In this document: positions 9,500-20,261 of the stretch, piece after piece
Layout: each line of letters begins with the position of its first letter
Position numbering within the stretch: the first letter of the stretch is position 1
Assembly (NCBI GenBank): GCA_021292165.1
Contig: CM037879.1
Location: forward strand, 22,799,817 to 22,863,816
Reading direction: 5' to 3'
DNA: 64,000 nucleotides
From: Shinisaurus crocodilurus
Taxonomy: Eukaryota; Chordata; Lepidosauria; Squamata; Shinisauridae
Translations under genes and position numbers: made by a program
Notes under the pieces: generated by a model
The model's database searches: none
What the model was told of the DNA's origin: nothing
Seen by the model: the letters and a program-made list of their open reading frames with translations, nothing else

Positions 9500-10676
9500 T
9501 AAAAGCTTTCAATAGATTACAGAAGGAGAATTCATATATGCTTTTTCTGAATGTACAAATTTCCATTCAGAATACTGCTATTGGAGGAAAGCCAGTAGAT
9601 CATCTAGTCCAATTCTCTTTCCTCAGCCAGGAAAGAAACCTGCTCAACTGTTTGTTTAAAAAAACAAAAACAAATAAAAACTTCCAACAAGGAAGGGGGA
9701 TTCTATTACTTTCCAGTGAATTTTATTTCCCTATTCAGTAACTCTTTTAGGAAGTTTTTTGTATTGTTTATCTTCCTCTGTACAGTTTAAAATGAATATC
9801 TCTTGCCTTGTCTTCAGTTCAGGTTGCCAGGTCTCCAGCATACAAAGCCTGAGACTCAAGAGGAGGGACTTGGTGATGTCATAGTATTGCCAACTCTTGA
9901 AAGATCAAAAAATGGATATGTGGGTTGAGCCTGAGAGTGTGACCCTGGGGTGGATTTAGAGTTGTGAAGGCCTAGAAAAATGGGGGTGTGGAGAGGAAAA
10001 GTGGGGAGGCTTCTATTTATTTTGTGGGTGGTGGTGGTTGGAATTGAAAACTTCTTATGTGAGATATTTCATAAAAGCACTTTCCCCAGCACCACATGCT
10101 CCTCTATCCAGCAACAGTTAGCAACAGTGGCAGAGCAATCCACTACTCCTGTGCACTGCTTATGTATATACCTGTTGCTGCTGCCTGTGCAGGTAATATG
10201 TGCATAGTTACCCCAGGCAGACAGGCAGTCATCTGCTTATCTAGAACACCTGTGTACTTAGAAGCCATCCAATGAACAGGTATGGGAGACTAGCTGGTGG
10301 GCCTGAGATTTAACTTGGTGCCCTAAGGGCCTGTGCATGAAACCCCAGAGAGCCTGAGACCTGGAACCCCATCCTCAGTAGATAGGACACACAGTAGGTA
10401 GGCACACACATGCTTCACAAGATCCTTTTAGGAAATTTTCAGACATAATACTAAAAAGGCATGGTTTGCAAAAAGGCATGGTTTTACTCCTCTGTAAATT
10501 GAAAGTAATATTTTAAGCTTCTTGCGGGGAAGGAACCTGTTTATTTCCTCCCCCTATGTAACTCTCTAAGGCACTATGTACACTTACAGTGCTGAAATTA
10601 TTTACAATTATAATGCATAATTGATTTTAAAATATTTCTTTTTCGCTTTCTGTCCTTCACAGCGAAGGTAGATGAG
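9500..10676. other. No gene or clear repeat recognised
   Basis: Mixed composition with several A-rich runs. I could not assign any stretch to a family in this window. Confidence 0.4.
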
Positions 10677-10868
10677 ATGCTGATCTCATCTATTGCAATT
10701 AGCAATTGTGTGATTGGCTTTTTAAAAGTAAATTGTAGGGGTCCTGCCATGGGGGTGGAGTTTTATACACACACACTGCAGTCCCAGTCTGAATTGGGGG
10801 CCCTTTCCCTACAATTTACTTTTAAAAAGCCAACCACATACTTGCTAGATTGGTCTCTCATCTAGTTT
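10677..10868. mobile_element. Foldback element D, copy 1
   Basis: Arms at 10715-10739 and 10807-10831 are perfect reverse complements (GGCTTTTTAAAAGTAAATTG continuing into TAGGG). They are separated by a loop of about 67 bp. Outer flanks also match loosely (AGATGAGA and TCTCATCT). The sequence GCAATTAGCA..GCTTTTTAAAAGTAAA links it to 63447-63664. Confidence 0.75.
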
Positions 10869-11773
10869 GGCCCTAACTAACAACGTTCACAGATGTGTAT
10901 CACTGTATGAGAGAAGCTCTGTGTTTGGGTACATTTTGCTTTTAGTGTCATCAGTGCTTTTGGCCCAGGAAGGCAGGGGTGGTGCTAGGTACCAAAAAGA
11001 TATGTGGCTCAGGCCCACAGAGGAAAAAAAAGTGCACAAATTTGCGAACGCTAATTTAGATATGCTATAAAGTCTCTGTGTGTCATTAAAGGACCCTGTC
11101 TCCTAAGGACACCCCTATATTGCAAAAAGGGATGTGTGGACAGGGGAGGGGAGAGCATTTGATTTCAGAAAAAAACCTCAGGCAGAAAGTTTCAGGGCAA
11201 TGGGGGGGGCAGCAGGAGGTGAAGCACATGTGGGCAAAAGCCAGCTAATCTAGAGGGATCAGATGCAATAGAGATCATCACGGCCCCAGTACCTTTATTT
11301 CAGACAGCAGGGTGGTGGGGCATATGGCCTTCCAGAGATTCGGGGCTCCTAATGAAAGATTCGGGGCTCCAGCCCTAGTGAGCCGCCCCCTAACACCACC
11401 TCTGCAGGCAAGAAGGCCATCCAGCTGTTCTCTGGCCATTGAAGGAGGGCACGAAGCTGCACCTCGTCAAACAGGCCTTCTCAGTTAGAAAACATGCTTT
11501 CTATAAGGATCCTAATCAGAAGCTAATAAATGAGTGGGACATAGAAATCAGGAAGTTGCTTACCTCAAGATTCTCAAGAATTTCCTAGGAAACAAGAAAA
11601 GGGCTTACCTAGCTAAGACTGTGTCCCTCCCAAAAGAGCTGCCTCCTGTGGAAATTGCCAAGATGTATTGTGGGGTGGGGGGGAAAGCAGTCATGGATGT
11701 CCAAAGGGAGGAGAATTGCACTTAGAAACTAGTAGAGGAGAAGTAGTTATCTGGCTGAGGGCGGTGGAGGCGG
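10869..11773. other. No gene recognised
   Basis: Single-copy looking DNA with a short G run near 11203. No coding frame with exon-like character is evident. Confidence 0.4.
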
Positions 11774-11957
11774 GTGGCTTCAATGCCAGTGGGGTGGTGT
11801 ATCCACTCCAGGTTTTAGTCTGAGCTTTTAAGGAACTATCCATGGTGCTGAACCCTATTCTCACCCTAGGTTCAGCACCATGGATAGTTATTTTAAAGTT
11901 CATACTGAAACCCGGAGTGGATACACCACCACCCTGACATTGGAGCAACCAGCCACT
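11774..11957. mobile_element. Foldback element E, copy 1
   Basis: Near-complete palindrome. The left arm CAATGCCAGTGGGGTGGTGT leads through CTATCCATGGTGCTGAACCC to a short loop near 11860, and the right arm mirrors it. The element at 54172-54370 has the same order of motifs (GTCAGTGGGG, TTATCCA, GAGCTTT, GCTATCCATGG), so the two are one family. A 130-residue minus-strand open frame spanning it is an artefact of the palindrome. Confidence 0.82.
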
Positions 11958-12065
11958 GCTGGCTGAGGGCAAGCACCTTTTCATGAGTTCAGTAAATACT
12001 ATGAAAGTCTGATTCAGACAGTCAGAAAAAAGAAAAGACCAGGGGGCAGGCAACTTGTTTCTTTG

Positions 12066-12371
12066 TTTGATATATTTATTCACTGTCCATCAGCCAAAAG
12101 GCTCCCTGGGTGGTTTACAAAACAAAGCAACGCAAAAATGTCAACTACCGTAAAATAATATAAAAACACAAACATACTAAAATACAACATGATAAAAACA
12201 AGCAGCCAAAATAAATTCAATTCAGAGGTACAGTGGCGATAATAAAAGTAGCAATAGTAAAAGAATAAAATTAACCATTAAAATATTGGGCAAATAAAAA
12301 GGTGCCTGCACCTCCTTGGGGAGCTGATTCCATAGATGGGGTGCCACTTCAGGAGACCTGGGGGCCATTTG
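12066..12371 (-). mobile_element. L2-type LINE 3' end
   Basis: On the minus strand near 12300-12360 the translation includes VAPHLWNQLPKEVQ. This matches the conserved C-terminal block (VAPRLWNSLP) of L2 ORF2. Downstream is the A-rich 3' tail with TCCCTGGGTGGTTTACAAA. The element is heavily 5' truncated and is followed by a CA microsatellite. Confidence 0.78.
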
Positions 12372-12372
12372 C

Positions 12373-12373
<1 letters not shown>

Positions 12374-12411
<38 letters not shown>
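12374..12411. repeat. (CA)n microsatellite
   Basis: About 19 uninterrupted AC units. Confidence 0.97.
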
Positions 12412-12413
<2 letters not shown>

Positions 12414-12640
12414 CTAGGCCACCGTCTCCTGAAATGATTTTTTTTTTTTAAGGTGTACATCAAAAAGTTTAAATCTAGCTTGTTTGCAAGCTAAATTTGA
12501 CAATTTTAGGACTCCATAGCAGCTAGGCCCTGGGTGCCAGAGAAAGATACTTGGAACAGAGAGGCCAAGGTATTCATTGCCTTGGCTTTGTTTCTGCATT
12601 AATAAAGCAGGGCACATTGGGGCTAGAGTGTCCAGAACGG

Positions 12641-12748
12641 CCTTCCCCAACCTGGTGCCCTTCACATGTGTTGGACTACAATTCCAGCATCCCCCAGCCA
12701 ATGTAGTCCAATACATCTGGAGGGCATCAGACTGGAGAAGACTGACCT
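12641..12748. mobile_element. Palindromic ACTACAATTCC / GGTTGGGGAA element
   Basis: CCTTCCCCAACCTGGTGCCC opens the element. GGACTACAATTCCAGCATCC follows, then the reverse arm TAGTCCAATACATCTGGAGG and AGACTGGAGAAGACTG. The element is short, non-coding and common in the window. Confidence 0.75.
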
Positions 12749-13234
12749 AGACAATTTAATCATGAAGAGCTGAGCTATGGAAGGAGCTTGCTTACAGGGC
12801 GAGAGTGTGTGTGTGCTTGTGCACGGTGTCATCCTGGATAGCTGTGGTATAGCCCTGTTCAGGAGAACACATGAGGGCTTTAAGTGGGTACCTACATCTC
12901 CAGGCATGCCTCACTCAGTTCAGGCCTTGCTGTGTTGAATCAGCAAGGTCTGAAAGAGAGTTCTACTGGCATTTGCTTGTTTCTTATTCATTTCTATTGG
13001 AACAGCCTCTACAGGTCACAGAAAGGTTAAAAGGGAGACAGGAAGAAAGACAGCAATGAAATTGAGAGATGTAAAATGGGGAGCCTTCATCCTGTCCTAT
13101 CTGAAATGTTGCAGGTCTGATCCTTGGTGGGGTGGGGTGGGTAGTAAACTGCCTGAAAATGTCATGCCAATAGGATGGAAAATGCAACAGTTAAAAGCAG
13201 GGAATGCACCTGGTTTCCCATTGTAATCCGCTGG

Positions 13235-13420
13235 GAGAGGTCACACAGGGATGTGGAGTCTGGTGCCACTAATATGTAGATGACAGCCAGCTCTATCCTT
13301 TCCATCACATTCCAAGGAAGCTGTGGAAGTTCTGAACCAGTGATGGTAATGGGCTGGATGGAGGCTAACAGACTGAAACTTAATCCAGAGTGAATACATG
13401 TAAAAGTGACATGGAACAAA
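13235..13420 (+). pseudogene. L2-type reverse transcriptase fragment (active-site region)
   Basis: The forward frame TATGTAGATGACAGCCAGCT encodes YVDDSQL, followed by YPF. This corresponds to the YADDTQLY catalytic block of L2-clade reverse transcriptases. A second block further on reads WRLTD and NLIQSEY after a frame change, matching the WMEANRLKLNPEKTE segment. Stops and frameshifts interrupt it. It is a relic only. Confidence 0.65.
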
Positions 13421-13714
13421 ACTAAACTGATTCATCCAGTCCTACAACTGCCTCCCTGGCATCTGATCAGTAGTGTAGTAAAGCCAGGGGATGCAGTGCC
13501 AATACTTTTTGATTAGCAGAGATGCTGATGTCATCTGCCACCCCCCTCATCCCTGTTCCCTCTGAGCTTAACTGCAGGCCTCATGGTAGCTGGGGGAGAT
13601 GAATTTTTTCAGCAACAATATATGGTTGTGAACTAACTATAGGCAAAGTATTTGGGGCTGTTCTGGCCTTGAATGAGTAATTAAGACCCAATAGCTTTAT
13701 ACAAGACCTGCTCC

Positions 13715-14052
13715 TAGGACCTAGTAGAACTGAAAATGGCTAGAATTGGTTTGTTGATATGGATCAACACAGCTGTCTGCATTTTTTGGCCTCTCCTTGG
13801 GGGTGTGGCTATGCAGATTGTCATGATAAGCATCTGCACTTCAATATTGACCAGTACACCCTTGCATCTGATGGAAAGGTTGATTTCATGTAGATGTCAA
13901 ACAGCGTAGGAGATATAATGAAACCCTGTGATACCACAGTGGCCAAGGCAAATGAGCAGTACTACCCCAGCACCACCTTCTAGAATCTACCTTCCAGGTA
14001 GGACTGGAACTAGCACAAAACAATGCACCTCAAGCCCAACCCAGGAAGGCGG
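13715..14052 (-). pseudogene. L2-type reverse transcriptase fragment (upstream region, inverted)
   Basis: The minus strand gives FQSYLEGRF, then KVVLG, then VVSQGFIISPTLFDIYMKS with stops between. This is the order of L2 RT motifs (WFRSYLEGR, VPQGSVLSPLLFNIYM). It precedes the YADD block in an intact element. Here it lies 3' of that block and in the opposite orientation, so the two pieces are separate insertions or a rearranged copy. Confidence 0.62.
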
Positions 14053-14089
14053 TCCACCTATACCTATATAACACATTAGAGTATTCAAA

Positions 14090-14262
14090 GTGCTTCACTT
14101 ATGTTATCTCAGGAATTGTTACAGCAACCCTGTAACATAGGTGAGCATTATCATCCCTTTGATGCAAATGACAAAAAAAAAGAATAACTTGCCTAATTGG
14201 ACCACCTAGTGAATTCATAGCTGAGGCATCGAACTAGAGACTTACTCAGTCTCTGCTCAGTC
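14090..14262 (-). mobile_element. MIR-like CORE-SINE
   Basis: ACAGCAACCCTGTAACATAGGT, GCATTATCATCCCTTTGATG, ACTTGCCTAATTGGACCACC and AATTCATAGCTGAGGCATCG follow the reverse-strand order of the MIR core. The copy is old and divergent. Confidence 0.65.
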
Positions 14263-14617
14263 TCTTAGGGAGTAGTCTTGTGACCCCTAGATAGCATAGC
14301 TTCCTTCCCTCCCCTTCTGAGACGCTCCAGTTAGATGGGCAAACAGCGGAAAATGCAAGGCAGGAGGATGGGAAGACGAAGATTGCTTCTGCCGCTACTC
14401 CTGCTCTGCATTGGATGACCGTAAGCCTCCCAAGTTCCAGGGGCTTACAGCCATCGCCATAGGATTGTACCCTTAGCCACTTTGCTACACTAGCTCTGCA
14501 TGCAGATCATTTCTGAGTTGTAGTCAAACACCTGAACCAATTTAATTTAATATGCAAGTGGGATTTCAGATTTAAAGACTGTAATCTTGCACTAAATTGT
14601 GCATACATAACTCTTTT

Positions 14618-14800
14618 CAATGACCCGTATGCCGCTGCCATTTTGAATCAGTTGTTAGGTTAACTTTGGGTTGCGTAACCCATGATTAACCCATAGTGCC
14701 CAGGTTTGGATGTCACGGAACAACCTCCAATTGGAGGTTGCATATTCAAAATGGCGGCAGTACATGGCATGGCAGATCATGGGTTAACCCACAATTTGCT
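14618..14800. mobile_element. Foldback element, GGTTAACC-rich
   Basis: TGCCGCTGCCATTTTGAAT at 14630-14648 pairs with ATTCAAAATGGCGGCAGTAC near 14752. Between them lie AACCTCCAATTGGAGGTT and repeated GGTTAAC/GTTAACC motifs. A GGATGTCACGGAAC block resembles the inner ends of the CTGGTTYGCAYRTSAC group. Confidence 0.65.
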
Positions 14801-14804
14801 GCTG

Positions 14805-14885
14805 TTTATTTATTTATTTATTACATTGCTATGCCGCCTTTCTGCTAAGGCACCCAAAGCAGTTTACAATGTTTAAATACTCAAA
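14805..14885 (-). mobile_element. L2-type LINE 3' tail
   Basis: (TTTA)n followed by TATGCCGCCTTTCTGC and AAAGCAGTTTACAATG is the common LINE 3' end. Confidence 0.65.
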
Positions 14886-14925
14886 CAAACGTTACCCCCC
14901 CCCCCAAACCAAACATACACCAGTT

Positions 14926-15192
14926 CTCTCAGGCCAACTGAAGGTTCCTTCTGGAGCTGCTGGTACAATCTCCCTGGCCTGGGCTTTTCTTCTGCCTTCC
15001 CTCTGTAGCCCCAGGGAAGGTGGGAGAGGGGCTGCCCCAACAGTCCTCTCAGGCCGGTGGATGGTCTGTTCAGAAGCTGATGGCATTTGCTCCCTGGCCT
15101 GGACTTCTCCTTTGCCTTCCCTCAGGGCACACAAGTCTCAAACAGCCCCAGGGAAGGTGGGGGAGGGGCTGCCCCAACAGTCCTCTCAGGCC
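14926..15192. repeat. Tandem duplication, units of 122 and 135 bp
   Basis: Units start at CTCTCAGGCC (14926, 15048), and a third start at 15183 is abandoned. Shared blocks include CTCCCTGGCCTGG, TGCCTTCCCTC, CCCCAGGGAAGGTGGG and GGGGCTGCCCCAACAGT. Unit 2 carries extra sequence of about 22 bp near 15125. Open frames on both strands across the array are repeat-derived. Confidence 0.85.
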
Positions 15193-15228
15193 AGTGATGG
15201 TTGTGAATGGAGCCAATGAGTGCATAAG

Positions 15229-15433
15229 GTGGGTGATAGCTCTGTGGCTAGAGTATGTGTGTTGCATGCAGGGGGTCCTAGGCTCAATCCCTGCCATCTC
15301 CATTTAAAAGGATTGGAAAGACCTCTGTGCCTGCGGTTCTGGGGAGCTGCTATTAGTCAAAGTAAATAATACTGGACTAGATGGACCAATGGTCTGACTC
15401 TGTGTAAGGCAGCTCCCTATATTCATATATGTT
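15229..15433 (+). mobile_element. tRNA-derived SINE
   Basis: GGGTGATAGCTCTGTGGCTA (A box region) and AGGCTCAATCCCTGCC (B box) are followed by the shared body and GTGTAAGGCAGCTCCCTATA. The 3' end TTCATATATGTTC resembles the CR1 tail type at 61720. Confidence 0.87.
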
Positions 15434-15448
15434 CACAGCTCATTCAAT

Positions 15449-15522
15449 TAAAGTGTAATCCTATACATGTTTAGACAGAAAAAAGTCCTACAACTCCCAG
15501 CATGCCCCAGCCAGCAAGGCCT
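15449..15522. mobile_element. GCAATCCTAT MITE, type b, left half
   Basis: GTAATCCTATACATGTTTAG leads into ACAGAAAAAAGTCCTACAAC and CCCAGCATGCCCCAGCC. The right arm is absent. Confidence 0.75.
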
Positions 15523-16682
15523 TAATCAGTTATGTCTCCAGTTTTATTTGGGATGTACTCATATTGTTTGGTATTTTTTTCATATTAGCAGTAAGGCCTG
15601 GTCCAGATTCCACAAAAGTCAAAGTTTTGATGTTGACTCCAGTGTGGGAAAGACTGATCCTTAATGTTCCCATGGAAAAAGACATATTTCTCAGACCTTC
15701 TTTCTTCAAAGGTCTCCAAGTTCACCAGAAAGTAGAGCCATAAATTTTTGGTCATTTTTCTCAGTGTGTTTACCCATTTCCCCCAACTTTTTTTTTTTTT
15801 TTTTTAAATAAGGCCCAGTTTTAATCTCAGTTCATAATTTCCCCCAGCAGCTTCACTTTCTTATGAAAACAGATTTCTGTCTTTTTAAAGGGACAGTAAA
15901 ACCGTAAGTGACTATAAAGTGTGGGAAAACATTATCCCTTCATTTCCTCCTCCGCCTTCATTCTTTTTGGTACAGGATTGACATGAGACCTAGCATGGTT
16001 AATATTCCCAAGACAAGCGGCCAGTTTGCAGTTGTATTCTGACCTGCATCAGTGTCAATGGAAGCCACAGAAAGGAAATGAAAGGTAAGGAAATGGCAAG
16101 TAGCTTTCTATTAATGTGCAGTATATGAAAGAGACATGTGTGGTGTGTGACCACATTTCTAAAGGCGTAGGATGTCTGTTGCTTTAAGAGCCCTGAAACG
16201 GGACAACATCCAGCAGGCACCCATCTGTGCAGCACTGTAATGGGAGGAGCTGCACCTGTCAGATTTCTCTCTTCCTCAGAGCTCTTAGAGGAACCCAAAC
16301 CCTGTCCTGGAGGGAATATGGTTGCTCTAGACAGCTGCACTAGACAATGTTTGCTCTAGGCAATGATTATTATCTGTCTGCGGCCTGGTGAGCGAGACAT
16401 TCAAAATGGCTCTGGTATTTATTGAAACAATAGACAGAGGTAAATAAGCCTCGTTTTGACTATCTAACGCTATTGTTATATATCCCACTCTTCCTATGAT
16501 GTGATTTCCCACCCAGATAGCTTGCTGGGCCGAGCCTGCCAAACTTCAACAGTAGGCTGCATTGTAAACCCCGACCCTTTTCTGTTGTTATTTTTTCTGA
16601 ACCTTTGGAACTGAGCAAGAGAGAGCATCAACTAAATACATATGTAGAACAAAGAAATATCTAGCACAAGGAAGGGATCACA
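15523..16682. other. No gene recognised
   Basis: Single-copy looking DNA with a poly-T run at 15786-15806. Confidence 0.4.
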
Positions 16683-16873
16683 GCTGGGTGGTACAGTACA
16701 TGCTTTGTATGCTGAAGGTCTCAGCTTCAATCCCTGACATCTCCAGTTTACTTTAAAAGGATCAGGTAGCAGGTGATGGAAAAGACCTCTGCCTTAGATT
16801 CTGGAGAGCTTCCACCAATCAGAGCAGACCATACTGGGCTATAGAGACCAGTGGTTTGACCAGGTATAAGGCA
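16683..16873 (+). mobile_element. tRNA-derived SINE, divergent
   Basis: AGCTGGGTGGTACAGTACAT, TCAGCTTCAATCCC, AAAAGACCTCTGCCTTAG and GGTATAAGGCAGC match the other copies with many changes. Confidence 0.82.
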
Positions 16874-16929
16874 GCATTTTCTTTTGGCTAATATAATTTT
16901 TAGTGTGAAATGTCCAATTGTCCATCTTT

Positions 16930-17065
16930 AGAAGAACTCTGGGAGGTAGATCAGTATAGTCCCAGTTTTTACAGTTGGGAGTGAGAGGCCAAGAACTAAT
17001 TACTTATCCAAACCTTGCACTAAGTCTGTGATCTGTGTTGGAATTTGATCTATAGTTACCAGATC
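16930..17065 (-). mobile_element. MIR-like CORE-SINE relic
   Basis: TATAGTCCCAGTTTTTACAG, GAGAGGCCAAGAACTAATTA and CACTAAGTCTGTGATCTGTG keep MIR reverse-strand order. Confidence 0.52.
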
Positions 17066-17236
17066 CATATCTGATATTCTTGTCTACTAATAGCTGAGAG
17101 ATACAGCCTCCTTGTAACAGTACAATGATGTCTCTTTGTAATGAATGATGAAATCACAAGAGTATGTGTATTATACAGAGAGGAAGCAGTTTCCAGGAAG
17201 AGTCTAGAAGATTTATAAGATCTCAACTATGGAATG

Positions 17237-18016
17237 TGTGGAGAGAAAGCCAGAGCATACATTGAACCCTGACACCTTGATCCCTGACTTGTTTTTCTCG
17301 TTCCACTCACCATCCGGCTGCATAATCCCCACCCAGGGTATAGGAGACACAGTTCTGGGCAGACGGAGACACAATCCACATCTGCACAATAGGGCACATA
17401 ACATTCCGGAGAGGGTGGGGGTGCAGTCTCAAAGAGCTGCAAAGTACCCCAAAGCGCTCCAAAACACACAGGAGGAGTCAGCACCAGGAGACACCACCAC
17501 CCCATGGGGACGGACCCAACCCACCTGGTCAGCAGGGGCGGGGAGGGGGCGTAAAGGGTTGAAAAAGGATGTGCCAAAGAACCAGAGGTTGTTGGGAACA
17601 CGGTGCAGATTTGCACAGGTCAGGTCGCTAGCTCCGGCTAGGACCAAGCAACTTCCAACCCCGGGTGGGATGCCCGGCGATCGGCAAAGCAAACTGTTAC
17701 ATTAGAACCTAGAGTCAGAGTCTCTGGTGTCAGGTAATATTCTGCATTCAAGCAAAGCCTCCTAGAAAGCAAATTGAATACTTCCTGAATTGACTGTTCT
17801 GTTTATACTGTGAAATTCCTGTAGTCTATTAGTTCCGCTCCATTAAACTTTGCTGAAACTGACTAGATTGTTGCTTCCCTGTGTTCTGGAGGGGATTCTC
17901 TGTCAATTTCACTCACGGCTGGGAGAAAAGGTTTTGACAGCCGTGTACCCGGCACTTCGGCCGGTTAACCACTAAGGTACCGAACCCGCGCAGCGGACCA
18001 GGTTCGGTCCGCCACA
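17237..18016 (+). mobile_element. Complete solo LTR, copy B, with 5-bp target duplication
   Basis: This 780-bp repeat begins TGTGGAGAGAAAGCC and ends GGTTCGGTCCGCCACA. The 5-bp sequence GAATG flanks it on both sides (17232-17236 and 18017-18021). TG...CA ends with a 5-bp duplication fit a Metaviridae (Gypsy) or class III ERV-type LTR, and the sequence alone does not separate them. No internal retroviral region is present, so it formed by LTR-LTR recombination. Open frames inside, including one of 158 residues, are not genes. A hairpin GCACTTCGGCC lies near the 3' end. Confidence 0.92.
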
Positions 18017-18021
18017 GAATG

Positions 18022-18595
18022 ATATTTTCCTCATAGGCATGAATGCTGCGCCTTGCCCATCGTTATCTGATGAAAGAGAATCGTGGGATTTCGTCAGAAG
18101 GTTTTGTCTTTTAAAACTTAGAAACTATGCAAATAACTAGATCTGTTTAAAAGTTAAAATGGCTTTTAATGGAGAAAAGGCGGTGTGTGACTAATGTATA
18201 CATAATATGTACATTTATACATGCACTCAGGGAACAATACAGTATATACTATTGGAAGTTTCCACTTTGCAAATAGATTATCCCATTTCCTTCATATTAA
18301 ATGAAAATGTGCAGATAAGAGTTCTGTGTCACCCTGAAGATTCCCTGGTTTATTACAAGATAAGTGTTCATACTGCTGTAGTTCATTCTCTTAATCTGAA
18401 GTGGCTGCATTTTCACATGAACATAAATGAAAAGATTTTTATTATTTATTTGAAAATAGAACTCTTAAGAACAGGACTCAGGAGTACAGAATGCTGTGGT
18501 TTCCTTCAGTGGGATCATATAACATGTTCCATGATGTTTGTGTGGCTATCCGCAAGCTGTTTTTGGTTCTGCTTCCTACAGTGCAAGTAACCAAA
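18022..18595. other. AT-rich, no gene recognised
   Basis: A 127-residue open frame at 18207-18590 shows no domain or exon-like codon pattern that I recognise. I treat it as chance. Confidence 0.4.
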
Positions 18596-18806
18596 CTTTC
18601 TGTGGCAAAATATCAAAAAAGATAACAAATAGGCCCTACACCTCTTATTATATTCACACAAATATATGTTTCGCCTGAACATGGAAGGAGTAGGGCCTGT
18701 TTGTTCCTTTTTTTTACCAAGACAAAGGAGCAGGAATTATTCACCCTAGCTCCTTAATACACAGTCCAGGAGCTAGGGTATGGCACTCCTGTTCCTTTAT
18801 CACTTT
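18596..18806. mobile_element. Tandem hairpin foldback
   Basis: AACAAATAGGCCCTACACC pairs with GGAGTAGGGCCTGTTTGTT. A second pair, AAGGAGCAGGA..CCCTAGCTCCT and AGGAGCTAGGGT..TCCTGTTCCTT, follows directly. The two adjacent hairpins share the motif GGAG.TAGGG. Confidence 0.65.
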
Positions 18807-18823
18807 AACTCTTCTGTCAGGGC

Positions 18824-19185
18824 CAAACTACACATTATGCTTAATGCATAGAATGTAGCTAAGTCTGTTGTTTTACTTTAATTAGTTACAGCTGGGATGG
18901 GGGGTGTTATTGGGATCACATTGCACAGTGAGGGGAGGCTATCCTTCCCTGCCCCAGCTGCAGCTTCCACAAAAATCTCTCCCCACACGCCCAGATACAG
19001 GGCTTAGTTAAGGAAAGTTCCCATCTGCATGGGAACTTCTTTTTACTAAGTAAGCCCTGTAGACACATTGGGGAGGGTGATTTTACGGGGTGGGGGTGGT
19101 TGTGGCTGGGGAAAGAAAGGATCAGCCTCCCCGCCCAGCATGCTGCGATCCTGATAATTTCTCCCATCCACTCATGATTGTAATA
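18824..19185. mobile_element. Foldback element with GGGCCAAAC-type end
   Basis: Long arms: GGGGAGGCTATCCTTCCCTG near 18931 pairs with a segment near 19115-19133. The inner hairpin is AAGTTCCCATCTGCATGGGA continuing into ACTT (19014-19037). The left end GGGCCAAACTACACATTATG resembles the left end of 59573-59839. The right boundary is uncertain. Confidence 0.62.
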
Positions 19186-19596
19186 AAACAGACATGGCTA
19201 AATGCTACACCGTACAGTATGCACAGTACAAAGACCTTTCAAATTAATTTGCATTTGCATACCCTCCAATTGCCCCAAATTTGCTGGGACAGTCCCCCAA
19301 ACACTTACCAGGCTTGTTACTTTGTTATGCAGAGTCCCGATTTGTTTATGCAGATTCCCCTGCCTGCATAACAAATTCCCCTGCCTACTCCTGCAAGCTG
19401 TTTAGCTTATCTGCGATTTTGCCCTCACTTGTTGCTTGTTTGTAGCCTAACAAAGGCTGGTCAAGGAAGTTCTGGTGAACCAGCATGTACAGGCATTGAT
19501 ATTTATCTATAGTTAACCCACATGTAAAGAAAATCTCTAAAATTATACAATATTCTGATTAGTATTAGGACATACTAATTCCTGTTTACTGAGGGA

Positions 19597-20185
19597 TGTT
19601 CGAAGGATGGCAACAAGGGAGAGGGACTTCTTGGCGGTAGTCCCCCAGATTGTGGAATGCTCTCCCCAGAGAGGTCCACCTGGTGCCAACATTGTCATCT
19701 TTGTGGCACCAGGTTAAGACTTTCCTCTACTTTTGATGGCAAATGATGGGTTTTTAAAAATGTTTTTTATTGGGTCTTGGTAGTTTTATTGCTAATTGTT
19801 TTTAACTGTTTTAAATTTTTGTATGTTAAAGGGTTTATATTGGGGCTGTTTGCACATAACGGTGGCAAATCATGGGTACCGTAAATTTGCTGTGGCACAT
19901 TCCAAGTGTGTTCCACAGCCTTTTTAATATTAACCCCCCAATTGGGCCGATCGGGGTTTGCTATATGATGTCCAAATGCAAACACTATAGGTTAATTGTG
20001 GGTTAAACAACCTAACTGCTAATTGTAGGTTTATTATTACTGTTTATCACTGGTTGCTTATTTACTTGTTTTAATTTGCGGTTTCTAGTTATTTTAATTG
20101 ATTATTGTTATTGGGGGTTTTAAATGTTATTTTATTGTGTATGCTATTGTTGCTAGTTGCTTTGAGACCTTAGTGAGAAAATAAA
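19597..20185 (+). mobile_element. L2-type LINE 3' end, interrupted
   Basis: The forward strand holds GGATGGCAACAAGGGAGAGG, GTAGTCCCCCAGATTGTGGA and GAGGTCCACCTGGTGCC. This is a degraded version of the L2 C-terminal coding region (RERxFSVVAPxLWNxLP). The T-rich 3' region follows, interrupted near 19846-20018, and it ends TGCTTTGAGACCTTAGTGAG with AAATAAATA. Confidence 0.7.
19846..20018. mobile_element. Putative MITE in the L2 3' region, CTGTTTGCACATAAC end
   Basis: GCTGTTTGCACATAACGG and an inner AAATCATGGGTACCG block start it. TGATGTCCAAATGCAAACAC ends it, with GGTTAATTGTGGGTTAA beyond. The ends resemble the CTGGTTYGCAYRTSAC group. The palindrome is weak and the boundaries are uncertain. Confidence 0.45.
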
Positions 20186-20261
20186 TATTTGTTTTTGGAC
20201 TCTGCTCATCCTCTAAGTTCCTTCTCAAGGCCCTTGTTCAGCAACACTTTTCTGAATCATC

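Noticed and set aside
17229..17705. 158-residue open frame
   Set aside because: It starts in the LTR target site and lies inside the LTR, where no protein is expected.
18207..18590. 127-residue open frame with hydrophobic C terminus
   Set aside because: It lies in AT-rich DNA with no homology that I recognise and no splice or promoter context.
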